Shown piece by piece: positions 8,059 through 15,667 of a DNA stretch of 34,811 nucleotides (position 1 is its first letter; each line of letters starts with the position of its first letter). Position numbers and translations under genes: made by a program. The notes beneath the pieces were generated by a model. That model did no database searches, was not told the DNA's origin, and worked only from the letters and a program-made list of their open reading frames with translations. This DNA comes from a virus. Where the stretch lies: positions 1-34,811 of the IMG/VR virus record IMGVR_UViG_3300044858_004536; one strand, written 5' to 3'.

Positions 8059-11027
8059 TACCGACTGGCCGCTTCTCAGGCGGCGCCCCCATCTCGGCCG
8101 CTCAAGGCCGACACGGGGAGATCATTATCGTGCAGGGCAACGGCGTGCGCCCCGTGCGGCTCGACCTAGACGGCGAGGACTCTCCGCAATACCGCGACGC
8201 AGGCGTCGATGCCCCGACCCTGGCTACGGAATATTACTTCCCGGAAGGGGAGGATATGTTCTATGTGGCTCGGGCAGATGTTGTCCGCCCTGGAGCCGCC
8301 TACTACTCCGCGCCTGAGGTCACGATTGCGGGCAGCGAGACTCCGTGCAAATGCGCCGCCTATCTTTCGCAGGGCGGGGTGTCAGAGGTAGTTGTTCTGG
8401 ACGGCGGGAAGAACTACCCGTCCCCGCCGCAGGTGGCTTTATCTGCAACGCACGGCTCTGGAGCCACGTTCGAGGTCGAGCTTGATGGCGCCGACACGGA
8501 CGACCCGCTCGATGACCCGTACACCGGAATCTCCGAATGGAGAATCGTGCAGGCGCCGCCGTACTTGGATGACGCCGGCGCCGACGATGGCCTCACGTGG
8601 TACAAGGCGCTGAACAGGTCGTACATCCTTCCGGCCGTGACTGGGTCGGTTGCTTCTGGCCTGGTAGCGGACCCGTCGGGAGCCAGCGTCAACTCATCAG
8701 TTAGCTGCTATGCCTACACCACCACGCTGGACTACACGGTGTCCGGCGGCGGCGATGGCGCAGGAGCGCATATCAGCGTCACGTTTGGCGGCGCTCGCTG
8801 GACGTGCAGCATCAGCGGCACTGGCCCAAATTACTCACTGAATCGCGGGGCGCGAGAGGTTCTAAGCGTCAAGGTGCATCGGCTAGGTGCCGGATACTCT
8901 GACGAGGAGCCGGTCGTCATCACGATCCCTTCCGCGAGCGGTGACACGACACGCGACATCATCATCGAGGGCTACACGGCTGGCAGCACGCAGAATACGA
9001 CTGCCAATCGCTACGCCGTCAAGAGCATCACAGTCACGAACGGTGGCAGCGGGTATGTCGTTGCGCCGCTCATCAAAATCACCAGCAGTAGCGGGTTTGG
9101 GGCCTACGCCACCTGTCAGGTTGAGGGCGGAGCCATCTCGTCCGTAACGCTGGAGAGCGGCGGAGGTGGGTACAAAACTCCCCCCGAAGTGACCGCAGAG
9201 GCCGGTGGCGCGGAAGTGTTCGCTGTGGCCCGGCCGCACATGCGGGGAAAGTACCAGTGCTATTACCGCTACATTGACGACACGCCGGAGCAGTACGGCG
9301 GCCCCATCCCAAGCAACCTCTCCCCCGTGACCGAGTACGACGCTGGCGAGGGCCGCCCTGGCATCTGGTGGAGGCCCACCGTATTGGACACGGGGCGCAT
9401 CCACAAGGCCGAGCTTTGGAGAACCACATCCAATCAAGCCACGACCCTATACCGGGTTGGCTCAGTCACTCGTGAAGAAATCCTTGACAGCATTTACTTT
9501 GTGGACGACCTGACGGACGAAGAGCTGCGGAGTCCCGACCGCGAGGGCTACGCAGCCATGCCAATCGTCCTCCCAAACGGGGACATCAACGCCAATCGCT
9601 TCGGCGTGCCGCCGTCTGATATGTCCGCCGTCGTGCGCTTTCAAGACCGTTTCTGGTACGGGGTGAACACGGCATCCCGCCCCAACACGATCCTCTACTC
9701 AGAGGTGGACGAGCCGGAGAGCGTGCCGCCAGAGAACGAGATTGTCATCCAGCAAAACACGCGATCTGCGGATGCCGTCACGGCGATGGTCCCGTTTGGG
9801 TCTACCCTGCTCGTGATGCAATCGCGGCACGCATATTCGCTGACCTTCGCCAAGCAGCCGGTCCTAGACGCGAACGTGTCGCTGCTCGCGTTTCGTGGCG
9901 CGCTTAACCAGCGGTGCTGCGACATCCACGATGGCGCCTGCTACGTGATGGATCAGTACGGCGTGTATTCAATCACGGCCTCCGGGCAGGTGGAGAACCT
10001 GTCCGACTCTATCGGAGACTACTTCCGAGAGCGGATTGATTTCGGCAAGTCCACTTGGAATTTCGTCCTCGTGGACCCGGTGTCGCGGATCCTTCGTGCG
10101 TTCGTCGTCATGAAGGGCGAGACGCCCGTTTTAGCCAACGCCCCGACATGCGCTCTGTGCTATTCCCTGGACGCCAAGACATGGTGGGAAGAGAGATACC
10201 CGCAGCCGATCACCTGCGGCGGGCTGCTTCGCTTTAGTGGCGGAGCGTATCGCTGCGTTCATGGCGCTGCGGGCGGCGTCTACGCGCTGGGCGAGGGTGC
10301 GGTCGATCACGCCATCACCCCAGCCGTCGAGGTGTTCCTGCTGAGCAGAGGCTCTGGCTACACCAGCCCGCCAGAGGTTAGGTCCGAGTCAGGGAGCGGC
10401 TCAAAGTTCCAGGCGTCACTTGACGACGAGGGCCGAGTCAAGGCGGTGTGGATAGTGAATCCGGGCTACGGCCATGCATCCTCCGAGTTTTTGACGGTGT
10501 CGCCGCCGCCGGAGGGCGGAACGCCGGCCGTTGCGTTCTTAAAGGCGGCCCCATCGTGGGCTATCGCGAACGACGAGGCACAGGCTTATGCCCCCCATCC
10601 GGCGCATCCGCATTACCGACTCAAGACCACGTGCGTGGAGTATGTGTCCGACTCACAAAATCCTCGAGCGGCCAGCGAGTCTCCGCGACACGTAAGCCTC
10701 CTGTACAAGCCGCAGCCCGACGCCTGCGAGGTGTCGCTGCGGACCTACTACAACAACGCCTCGCACCCCCGACAGAACGTCGCGTACCGAGACAGGGGAG
10801 TTGGCTTCAAGGCCGATGTGATCGACGGCGGCTCTCGGCTGGACATGGGAGAGAGCACCGTCAAGTACGGGGCGGACAACGGCATGGCTCGGGCGCTCAT
10901 GGTCGGCCGGACTCTGGATGACATGGCTGGCTCCGACAGGCATGTGGCCGTCGAACTTCTTGGAGTGCGGAAGAACGAGGATCCCGTCGTGTTCTACAAA
11001 CTCGACATCTTGGGGGCCGAGAAGTGA
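8055..11027 (+). CDS. Tail nozzle (stabilisation/tail tubular B-like) protein with GxGY repeats
   Basis: About 990 residues from the GTG at 8055. The open frame extends further upstream, but GTG is chosen because a perfect AAGGAGGT lies 6-7 nt before it and it overlaps the previous stop as GTGA. The core (about 395-760) carries nozzle beta-propeller features: FQDRFWYG, NTILYSEVDEPESVP, a DAVTAMVPFGSTLLVMQSRH segment, and DQYGVYSITASG. Seven or so repeats of the form G-x-G-Y-x-x-x-P-x-(V/I) occur at about 79-91, 117-129, 277-291, 330-342, 369-381, 765-777 and 802-815, which look like inserted surface beta-modules. It probably forms the tail tip that carries DNA outward. Core assignment is fairly secure; the inserted modules are of unknown role. 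Confidence 0.8.
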   Translation: MIPTGRFSGGAPISAAQGRHGEIIIVQGNGVRPVRLDLDGEDSPQYRDAGVDAPTLATEYYFPEGEDMFYVARADVVRPGAAYYSAPEVTIAGSETPCKCAAYLSQGGVSEVVVLDGGKNYPSPPQVALSATHGSGATFEVELDGADTDDPLDDPYTGISEWRIVQAPPYLDDAGADDGLTWYKALNRSYILPAVTGSVASGLVADPSGASVNSSVSCYAYTTTLDYTVSGGGDGAGAHISVTFGGARWTCSISGTGPNYSLNRGAREVLSVKVHRLGAGYSDEEPVVITIPSASGDTTRDIIIEGYTAGSTQNTTANRYAVKSITVTNGGSGYVVAPLIKITSSSGFGAYATCQVEGGAISSVTLESGGGGYKTPPEVTAEAGGAEVFAVARPHMRGKYQCYYRYIDDTPEQYGGPIPSNLSPVTEYDAGEGRPGIWWRPTVLDTGRIHKAELWRTTSNQATTLYRVGSVTREEILDSIYFVDDLTDEELRSPDREGYAAMPIVLPNGDINANRFGVPPSDMSAVVRFQDRFWYGVNTASRPNTILYSEVDEPESVPPENEIVIQQNTRSADAVTAMVPFGSTLLVMQSRHAYSLTFAKQPVLDANVSLLAFRGALNQRCCDIHDGACYVMDQYGVYSITASGQVENLSDSIGDYFRERIDFGKSTWNFVLVDPVSRILRAFVVMKGETPVLANAPTCALCYSLDAKTWWEERYPQPITCGGLLRFSGGAYRCVHGAAGGVYALGEGAVDHAITPAVEVFLLSRGSGYTSPPEVRSESGSGSKFQASLDDEGRVKAVWIVNPGYGHASSEFLTVSPPPEGGTPAVAFLKAAPSWAIANDEAQAYAPHPAHPHYRLKTTCVEYVSDSQNPRAASESPRHVSLLYKPQPDACEVSLRTYYNNASHPRQNVAYRDRGVGFKADVIDGGSRLDMGESTVKYGADNGMARALMVGRTLDDMAGSDRHVAVELLGVRKNEDPVVFYKLDILGAEK

Positions 11028-11857
11028 GCGGCTTCTCGTTGCAGGCTGGGCAGTTGCGGTCGGCCCTCATATCCGCTGGCCTGCCCGCCGACTCGGCCAC
11101 GCAGATCGCTGCGATACTTGGCAACTCTGCACAGACGCTGCGGCACTCCGGCCAAGTAACGCACGACCGCACGCCCAAGAACCTCAAGCTGGTAAGCCCT
11201 GACGATAGGCGGCACACGCTTCCAGGGCTGGACTTTCGCGTCTCGGACCCGGACTACAGGCCGCAGCGGACGAGGTCTAGCGAAGAGCGGGAGAAGCCCG
11301 AGCAAGAGCCGACCGTACTGAATGTTGTCGCTCCGCAACAGACGAACGCCGCATTCCGCGTGAAGTCTGGAAAGTACATCGACGCCGTCCCGGCTGGCGA
11401 TCAGGTCGCAGTCAACCTAAAGGTGTCTCCTGTTGGCGACGGCACGTTTGCTGCATTCATTGACCCGCAGGCCAACGCCATTGTCACTAAGACGCTGCGG
11501 GCCGCAGCCTCCCAAGACGACCAGAGCCGCGTCCGGTTCCGCATTGTTCCGAAGGGCCAGGAACTGCTGTGGAGCCTGGAACTCCAGAACGTGCAACCGA
11601 TCGAGGTCGTCACCGGCGTGGAGTACAAGCCGGGTCAGGGGTTGGCCGTCACGTACTCGACCGTATATGCGTGGAAATACCCGAACGCTGCCGTCCGCAC
11701 GGACGTCATCGCCACCTCCAGCGTTCCGGTCGTGCATGATGTGGAACTGATTGGCGACCAGTTGGTCGGCCAGCGGTACGTCGCAGAGGTCTTGGGAGTC
11801 ACTCCGTCCGCTCCTGCGCTCGTGAACACCACCGACTGCGACGAGCCGCCGCCGTGA
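11024..11857 (+). CDS. Hypothetical tail-associated structural protein
   Basis: A 277-residue protein of unrecognised family. The first 45 residues look helical (LQAGQLRSALISAGLPADSA), followed by TPKNLKLVSPDDRRHTLPGL and a charged linker (SSEEREKPEQEP), and then about 170 residues of beta-rich sequence. It starts with GTG in a GTGA overlap with the nozzle gene and ends in a GTGA overlap with the cysteine-rich gene, placing it in a coupled tail operon. A small helical anchor plus a beta-sandwich suits a tail accessory or fibre-attachment protein, but this is inference. Confidence 0.6.
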   Translation: MSGFSLQAGQLRSALISAGLPADSATQIAAILGNSAQTLRHSGQVTHDRTPKNLKLVSPDDRRHTLPGLDFRVSDPDYRPQRTRSSEEREKPEQEPTVLNVVAPQQTNAAFRVKSGKYIDAVPAGDQVAVNLKVSPVGDGTFAAFIDPQANAIVTKTLRAAASQDDQSRVRFRIVPKGQELLWSLELQNVQPIEVVTGVEYKPGQGLAVTYSTVYAWKYPNAAVRTDVIATSSVPVVHDVELIGDQLVGQRYVAEVLGVTPSAPALVNTTDCDEPPP

Positions 11858-13281
11858 CCCTCATCGTGAAGGCCGGGAAATTGCTGCGTGCGGCGAGTGG
11901 CGCCCTCGCCACAGCCTGCCAGTGCTGCATTCGGTACTGGTGCTTCACGGACTCCAACGACCTGTGCGGTAACGCCCTGTACGAGTGCCGGGAGGACGCC
12001 TCTGGGGAGGGCGCATATTCGGGGCCGTTCAGCGACTGCGAGGATCGCTGCCCAGAGCCGCCTATCTGCCTGCCTTCGTGGTGCTACCTCATCGACCAAG
12101 ACGCATGCGGCGGGCTTATCTACGAGTGCATGCAGGATGCGGCCGGTGAGGACGCGGCCTCCGGCCCGTTCTTGGAAGCCAACTGTGACGGGGGCTGCGG
12201 CGAGCCTGCTCCCTGTGCGGCCAAATACTATTGCTGCTACGAGGAGTGTCCGCCCGCTTACGGAGAGGACGAGCCGGCGACGTATTGCAGCCCAGTGCCA
12301 TGCCCGCCTGGACCAGAGGGCTGCAACCTGACCAAGAGCGGTCCCCATGGCACGCTGAAGCAGTGCCAGGAAAACTGCCAGAAATACTCCTGCGTTCCCA
12401 CCTGCGGAGGCACTGAATGTGTGCCTGACCCGGCAGGACCGTATGGCTCGAAGAGTGCTTGCGAGGAGGCGTGCGACACGAGCGGATGCCTATTTGCTGG
12501 CGATACGATCTTGGGGAGTCCTTCGGACACGGACGAGTCCTACTTCTACTCCATCGACGGCCGCATTCGCGACGTCTGCATTTCCTACGTCAGCAAGAAC
12601 AGCAAGCCGATCCGCATCCAAATCTGGTCGCCCAGCGTCAACTCCAACTGCGAGCAGATAGCGTCCCGAGTGATCCGCCGCGACACGCACTGGCGTGGCG
12701 TTGAGTGCTGCGACTGCCCAGATGATCGTCCCACCGGAGACTTGGAGGGCGGGCCATCCGGCCACATACGCTGGCAGAAGGGGCGTGGCATCACCTCATT
12801 CGAGGTCCGCATCCTCAACCCCTGCGGTGCGGAATACGAACTCCGCGTCGAGTGCAACAAGCAATGCCCAGACTTAGATGAGCCGGAGCCATGCCCTGAT
12901 GAGAACGGCTTTCTGGCGTTCGACGACAGCGGTAGGCGATTTAGGCGATTGGGAATTTACGACCTTGACTGCTGCTATCTACAGGCTGGCCTGCCACCTA
13001 CTGGTGGCCGTCCTACTCCGTTGTTCCCTCCCGATGACGGCTACTATATTTTAGAAAAGCAGGGCGGGGCTTGCGTTGTCGTGGAAAGCGCTCGGTGGTA
13101 TGCAGCCTACGGGTGGGCGGTGGGGGACGTGGTGTCCTGCCCGAGTGTCGGATTTTCAGCCAACCCGACATGGAAAAGCTTGGGCACAAACGCAGGTTGC
13201 TGTAACGCGGACGGGAGCAAGATTTACGCGGAACTGACAGACGAACTTTTCCCCTGTGATGCCGACAACCCACTCCCATGA
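11854..13281 (+). CDS. Cysteine-rich repeat protein, candidate tail spike or surface protein
   Basis: A 475-residue protein with about 45 cysteines by hand count. The N-terminal 210 residues contain four degenerate repeats (about 28-66, 76-115, 125-175, 178-207) of the type aromatic-x-C ... (Y/x)EC ... GP(F/H/Y) ... C-x3-4-C; the last is the clearest. A beta-rich central domain (about 214-345) and a second, less Cys-dense domain follow. The density and pairing of cysteines suggest disulphide-stabilised or metal-binding surface modules. No signal peptide is visible; the start is GTG at 11854 in a GTGA overlap. It is followed by an ATGA overlap with the next gene. Its tail-operon position suggests a receptor-binding or spike role, which is inferred. 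Confidence 0.65.
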   Translation: MTLIVKAGKLLRAASGALATACQCCIRYWCFTDSNDLCGNALYECREDASGEGAYSGPFSDCEDRCPEPPICLPSWCYLIDQDACGGLIYECMQDAAGEDAASGPFLEANCDGGCGEPAPCAAKYYCCYEECPPAYGEDEPATYCSPVPCPPGPEGCNLTKSGPHGTLKQCQENCQKYSCVPTCGGTECVPDPAGPYGSKSACEEACDTSGCLFAGDTILGSPSDTDESYFYSIDGRIRDVCISYVSKNSKPIRIQIWSPSVNSNCEQIASRVIRRDTHWRGVECCDCPDDRPTGDLEGGPSGHIRWQKGRGITSFEVRILNPCGAEYELRVECNKQCPDLDEPEPCPDENGFLAFDDSGRRFRRLGIYDLDCCYLQAGLPPTGGRPTPLFPPDDGYYILEKQGGACVVVESARWYAAYGWAVGDVVSCPSVGFSANPTWKSLGTNAGCCNADGSKIYAELTDELFPCDADNPLP

Positions 13282-13610
13282 TTACCTGCCACAAGTCTCA
13301 CCTGAGTGCGCGATGCCGAGAGCGGGGCTACACGCTCGACGAGGTCATGCCGTGCGTTGTGTCGCAGGACGGCGACCAGTGGACTGTCGACGTCGACCAC
13401 CCAGCCTATCCTCGCGCCGCGAAGGAGAAGCCCACGCAGGCCGACAGCCCGGAGCCGACCGCCGCAGCCCCGAATGGCGGGCCGGGACCGGAACTCAAGG
13501 GGGACCGGACGTCTGCGAGCAAAGGATTGATGAGATTGTTGGGTGGCTGGAGCAGCAGGCTAGGGCAAGGAAGTTGCCGTTTGTGCGTTTTGCCGCAGAA
13601 CAGGCGGTGA
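13278..13610 (+). CDS. Small conserved phage protein, apparently frameshifted
   Basis: A 110-residue open frame that starts in an ATGA overlap with the cysteine-rich gene. The first 50 residues (MITCHKSHLSARCRERGYTL ... DGDQWTVDVDHPAYP) resemble, from memory, a small conserved protein of planctomycete phages or prophages. After the Pro/Ala-rich linker the frame switches to an implausible sequence (GLMRLLGGWSSRLGQGSCRL), while the expected continuation (CEQRIDEIVGWLEQQARARK) is found in the -1 frame and runs to a TAG at 13658-13660. The switch point falls at a five-G run (13499-13503). The gene is therefore either disrupted, expressed by -1 frameshifting, or affected by a sequence error. Confidence 0.7.
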   Translation: MITCHKSHLSARCRERGYTLDEVMPCVVSQDGDQWTVDVDHPAYPRAAKEKPTQADSPEPTAAAPNGGPGPELKGDRTSASKGLMRLLGGWSSRLGQGSCRLCVLPQNRR

Positions 13611-13660
13611 AACTGGCAATCCGGCGGGCCAGGAAATCCGCCACCAAAGGGCAGTGCTAG
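13504..13660 (+). other. Out-of-frame C-terminal coding segment of the preceding gene
   Basis: In the -1 frame relative to the gene starting at 13278, this stretch encodes a plausible helical end with a CEQRIDEIVGWLEQQ segment and a basic finish (KLAIRRARKSATKGQC). Reading AAG GGG and then stepping back one base gives GGA CCG GAC, so a single slip or a single missing G in 13499-13503 would join it to the N-terminal part, for a protein of about 127 residues. The full open frame in this phase extends back to 13256, but its first part is out of phase with the conserved N-terminus. Confidence 0.6.
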
Positions 13661-13687
13661 GGACATAAAACCGAAGGAGCCACGACC

Positions 13688-14041
13688 ATGCGCCTGCCAG
13701 AATACCTCACAAAGTACAGCGGGCCCTCGTCGTCTGGGGAGGCCAGCAGCAGCGTTGACTACGACCATTCAGGCGCCGATGAGCTCGTCAAACGCAACGA
13801 CGAAATCTCGAAACTGCAGATCGCCAAGAACCAGGCCCTATACACGGACCCCCTGTCTGCCATGTCGCACGGCAGAAGGATCGCCGACCTGGTGCGGATG
13901 ATGGGCAGCATCGAGCCGGTTCGCATCTCGAGAATGTCGAACTCCTCCGGCGGCCGCGTGGAGGGCGCCAGCTTCGAGGCGGGCAACCTGATGCCCAAGA
14001 AGTACCGACAGCCTAAGGAAGAGGAAGAAGGGGACGACTGA
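13688..14041 (+). CDS. Hypothetical protein, probable virion component
   Basis: A 117-residue protein with a clear ribosome site (AAGGAG about 8 nt before the ATG). It opens with MRLPEYLTKYSGP, has a Ser-rich linker, a central charged helix (DELVKRNDEISKLQIAKNQ, about 30-48) and an acidic C-terminal end (KEEEEGDD). I recognise no family. It is the first of a set of short helical genes that precede the giant virion proteins and is separated by one base from the next gene. Confidence 0.6.
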   Translation: MRLPEYLTKYSGPSSSGEASSSVDYDHSGADELVKRNDEISKLQIAKNQALYTDPLSAMSHGRRIADLVRMMGSIEPVRISRMSNSSGGRVEGASFEAGNLMPKKYRQPKEEEEGDD

Positions 14042-14042
14042 C

Positions 14043-14414
14043 ATGGGAGCGTATGAAAACTATTCCAACGCCCTGCGCGCACGCAATCAGTTTACTTCCG
14101 GCACCGGCATGGGCTACGACGCCGCCGGCCGCAGCGTGTTCAGCGCGCCCTCTTACGCCGGCCCTGGCGAAACGTCCGGCCTCAGAACCGAGCACCAGCG
14201 CTTGGAATCAGAGCTGGCCAACGCCGGGCAGGATCTCGCTCAGGCCAACATGGCGCACCAGCAGCGGATTGACGAAGGGCAGGTTGCCCACGAGCGCGGG
14301 CTGCAGGCCCGCGAGCAGTCTCGGCGCGAGTACGACTCGATGACCAATCGCAAGAAGTTTGGCGTAATCGGTGGCCTCCTGGCCGGCCGTCAGCAAATCG
14401 GCGGGGCCTACTGA
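14043..14414 (+). CDS. Small helical protein, candidate internal virion protein
   Basis: A 123-residue protein. After a Gly/Ser/Ala-rich first part, residues about 48-105 form a long Gln/Glu/Arg-rich predicted coiled coil (LRTEHQRLESELANAGQDLA and onward), ending in a short hydrophobic segment (FGVIGGLLAG, about 106-115). A good AAGGGGA ribosome site precedes the ATG. Small helical proteins next to giant ones are typical of podovirus ejection-protein loci, so an internal-virion role is reasonable. No family was recognised. Confidence 0.6.
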   Translation: MGAYENYSNALRARNQFTSGTGMGYDAAGRSVFSAPSYAGPGETSGLRTEHQRLESELANAGQDLAQANMAHQQRIDEGQVAHERGLQAREQSRREYDSMTNRKKFGVIGGLLAGRQQIGGAY

Positions 14415-14416
14415 CC

Positions 14417-14791
14417 ATGTACCAAACAGCCGTAGGCTTCAAGCCGGAGGGCCGACTGCTCTCCGGGCTCAACACGAAGGGGCCGGCCGGAGCGATGGCT
14501 AAGGGAATGGCCATGAGCGCCGCCGCCGATGCTGGGCTGAAGCGCGAGACGCAGAATCAAGAGTTTGGGGCCTCTCAGGCTCAGAAGGATAGCCAGCTGC
14601 GCCAGCAGGCCGCCGGCATAGCCGCCCAGTCGGCGCAGAACGCGAGCAAGCAGCGAATGGGAGCTGCAGATCTGGGGTCCCAGATGCGCGCCTTTGACAT
14701 CTCCACGCAGTCCGACTACGCCCAGCTCCGCAAGCGGCAGGAGATGAACATCCGCCAGGCACTCCTAAACCAGTTTGCCAGGGAGGCGTGA
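14417..14791 (+). CDS. Small Ala/Gln-rich helical protein, candidate internal virion protein
   Basis: A 124-residue protein, two bases after the preceding stop. It has an N-terminal Gly/Pro/Ala segment and then a long Ala/Gln/Ser-rich predicted helix (about 38-118) with no cysteines. Composition and location match the preceding and following genes, and together the three look like related or cooperating ejection-type proteins. The stop overlaps the next ATG as TGATG. Function is inferred from context only. Confidence 0.6.
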   Translation: MYQTAVGFKPEGRLLSGLNTKGPAGAMAKGMAMSAAADAGLKRETQNQEFGASQAQKDSQLRQQAAGIAAQSAQNASKQRMGAADLGSQMRAFDISTQSDYAQLRKRQEMNIRQALLNQFAREA

Positions 14792-15309
14792 TGATCGGCT
14801 CCGACTCCTCGCTTCGCGGCACATCCCCGTCGCCGCTTCGTCCTCGCCCTCAGCCTGCGGCGGCGTTTGCGCCTCGACCTCCGTCGGTGTCGGACGGCGC
14901 CGTTCAAAGCGTCGTTAACAACCAGCTCGCCGCGTCGGCCGGCGCGGGCAGGGCTGCGCTTGCCTCCATGGACCGAGCCGGCGTGTCGCGCGGGGCCGGG
15001 CAGCGCTACAGGGCGGACATGGCCGAAGCGGCCGCCGACGTAGGCGCACGGTCCAGCGCAGCGGACACAGAGATGAAGGCCGCTGCAGGTAACGCGCAGG
15101 CACGCAGTGCCTTCGACTACGCCATGCGTGACGAGCAGCTCAGCAACTCCGGCCTGCTGGCAAACCTGAGGGACACGTCAGCCACCGAGTCACTTGCGTC
15201 CCGGTCTCGCGCTCAGGCCATCAGCCAGGCAATGCGAAGGGGTCAGTTCGGCCTCGACTCGATCTACCTCGACACCACACCACTCGTCAGTTCGTTCTTC
15301 CGCGACTAA
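14791..15309 (+). CDS. Ala-rich helical protein, candidate internal virion protein
   Basis: About 172 residues. The first 35 are Pro/Ser-rich and disordered-looking; residues about 36-140 are Ala/Arg/Ser/Asp-rich and predicted helical; and the C-terminus is MRRGQFGLDSIYLDTTPLVS followed by SFFRD. An in-frame GTG lies 3 nt upstream at 14788; the ATG at 14791 is preferred because AGGGAGG is a few bases upstream and the TGATG overlap is common here. No known family. An ending with a short hydrophobic/aromatic motif could be a docking peptide, but that is speculation. Confidence 0.6.
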   Translation: MIGSDSSLRGTSPSPLRPRPQPAAAFAPRPPSVSDGAVQSVVNNQLAASAGAGRAALASMDRAGVSRGAGQRYRADMAEAAADVGARSSAADTEMKAAAGNAQARSAFDYAMRDEQLSNSGLLANLRDTSATESLASRSRAQAISQAMRRGQFGLDSIYLDTTPLVSSFFRD

Positions 15310-15319
15310 GGAGCCAGCG

Positions 15320-15643
15320 ATGAAGGCACACGTTTCGTCCGACATGGACGCCAGCGAGGTCATGGACCTCGAGGACTTTCCGCCGTCCGTCCAGGCAAAG
15401 GTGCTGAAGAAGCTCGTTCGCCGGCTCATGGCCAAGCGACTTTCTGAGCGGGACCCAGAAGAGCAGGAAAAAGACCAGAAGGAAGTCGAGAAACGGCGCG
15501 AGGAACTCTCTAATCTCCATGAGGAGAAGCGCGGGGCTGCGCCGAAGGTCGCCGTGACGAAAGACGACCTGAGCGCCGACCTGCTCGGCGAGGAAGAAGA
15601 AGAAGAAGAGGACCTGGACGAAAAGCCCAAGAAGCGCGGCTAG
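15320..15643 (+). CDS. Acidic/charged small protein with Glu run
   Basis: A 107-residue, strongly charged protein. The ATG at 15320 is preferred over upstream in-frame codons because TAAGGAG lies 7 nt before it, and the longer frame would overlap the previous gene. The middle (VLKKLVRRLMAKRLSERDPE and onward, about 30-75) is a predicted coiled coil, and the C-terminus contains seven consecutive Glu from a GAA-rich tract (about 15592-15611) and ends KPKKRG. It could be a chaperone or scaffold-like partner for the giant protein encoded directly downstream. No family was recognised. Confidence 0.6.
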   Translation: MKAHVSSDMDASEVMDLEDFPPSVQAKVLKKLVRRLMAKRLSERDPEEQEKDQKEVEKRREELSNLHEEKRGAAPKVAVTKDDLSADLLGEEEEEEEDLDEKPKKRG

Positions 15644-15667
15644 TTGTCGCGACGGAGATCATGGCTG

